A DNA stretch of 23,493 bases from JAHDCJ01 sp039028895 (lineage in GTDB: Bacteria; Bacteroidota; Bacteroidia; Chitinophagales; Saprospiraceae). A program made the translations under genes and the position numbers. Of the stretch, positions 23,493 through 23,493 are shown piece by piece; the stretch's first letter is position 1; every line of letters begins with the position of its first letter. The stretch spans positions 1-23,493 of the forward strand of contig JBCCHF010000070.1 in the NCBI GenBank assembly GCA_039028895.1. Direction: 5' to 3'. The notes under the pieces are model-generated. The model saw only the letters and a list, made by a program, of their open reading frames with translations, was not told the origin of the DNA and ran no database searches.

Positions 23493-23493
23493 G

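Larger units (their letters stand above)
17929..23493. mobile_element. Putative integrative genomic island inserted at tRNA-Leu (right end beyond window)
   Basis: The region starts at the tRNA-Leu 3' end. It carries an integrase and XRE regulator first, and contains visibly AT-rich genes of unknown function all on one strand. It ends in the window with part of an IS3-family element. No conjugation, replication or phage structural genes are visible in this part. The far boundary (attR) would be a repeat of the tRNA-Leu 3' segment and was not found here. Confidence 0.6.
23263..23493 (-). mobile_element. IS3-family insertion sequence, 3' end only (runs out of window)
   Basis: The IS is identified by its transposase C-terminus on the minus strand. 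Its outer boundary is not proven. A TG-starting end near 23263 (tgacactaggaag) is a possible inverted-repeat tip, but the other end needed for comparison is outside the window. Confidence 0.6.

Noticed and set aside
17929..23493. Second copy of the tRNA-Leu 3' end (attR) inside the window
   Set aside because: No matching segment was seen by eye after 17930, so the island's far boundary is not claimed.

Overview
The window looks like a chromosomal segment of a Bacteroidota bacterium, most likely a gliding-type Cytophagales relative. The evidence is a SprB-like protein with a type IX secretion/gliding C-terminal domain, a PorP/SprF partner and a PorE-like OmpA protein in one cluster. A DUF4836 lipoprotein, a Bacteroidetes-type tyrosine integrase, and TAnnTTTG (-7) promoters in front of both tRNA genes agree with this. 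The genus cannot be fixed from sequence alone.

Layout. Positions 1-17900 read as ordinary core genome. They hold: an OmpA+SPOR envelope protein cut by the window edge; a monoglyceride-lipase-like hydrolase followed by a two-gene ABC exporter; convergent to these, a trans-sulfuration PLP enzyme and a secreted thioredoxin-fold protein; a UbiX flavin prenyltransferase; a minus-strand group of a methylcrotonyl-type carboxyltransferase, a THUMP rRNA methyltransferase and a small secreted protein; the SprB-like/PorP/PorE-like surface cluster (10131-14544); a DUF4836 lipoprotein with an orphan ABC ATPase whose 5' coding region contains an intrinsic-terminator hairpin; tRNA-Gly(GCC); a small heat-shock protein; and tRNA-Leu(UAA).

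From the 3' end of tRNA-Leu onward the character changes. A tyrosine integrase begins about 130 bases downstream, overlaps a small XRE regulator, and is followed by visibly AT-rich cargo. This is the layout of an integrative island in tRNA-Leu, and its far end lies outside the window. The cargo, all on the plus strand, is a triple-TM coiled-coil protein, a two-TM potassium-channel-like protein with a large extracytoplasmic domain, a 97-residue unknown, a membrane-anchored Ras/Arf-like GTPase, and a 180-residue unknown translated 2 bases after it. An IS3-family transposase end closes the window on the minus strand.

The best candidate for an undescribed system is 19509-23134. It is a membrane-centred set in which a GTPase switch and an unknown partner sit next to an ion channel and a coiled-coil membrane protein, directly behind an integrase and regulator. 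Function, including any role in phage defence, is inference from position and architecture only.
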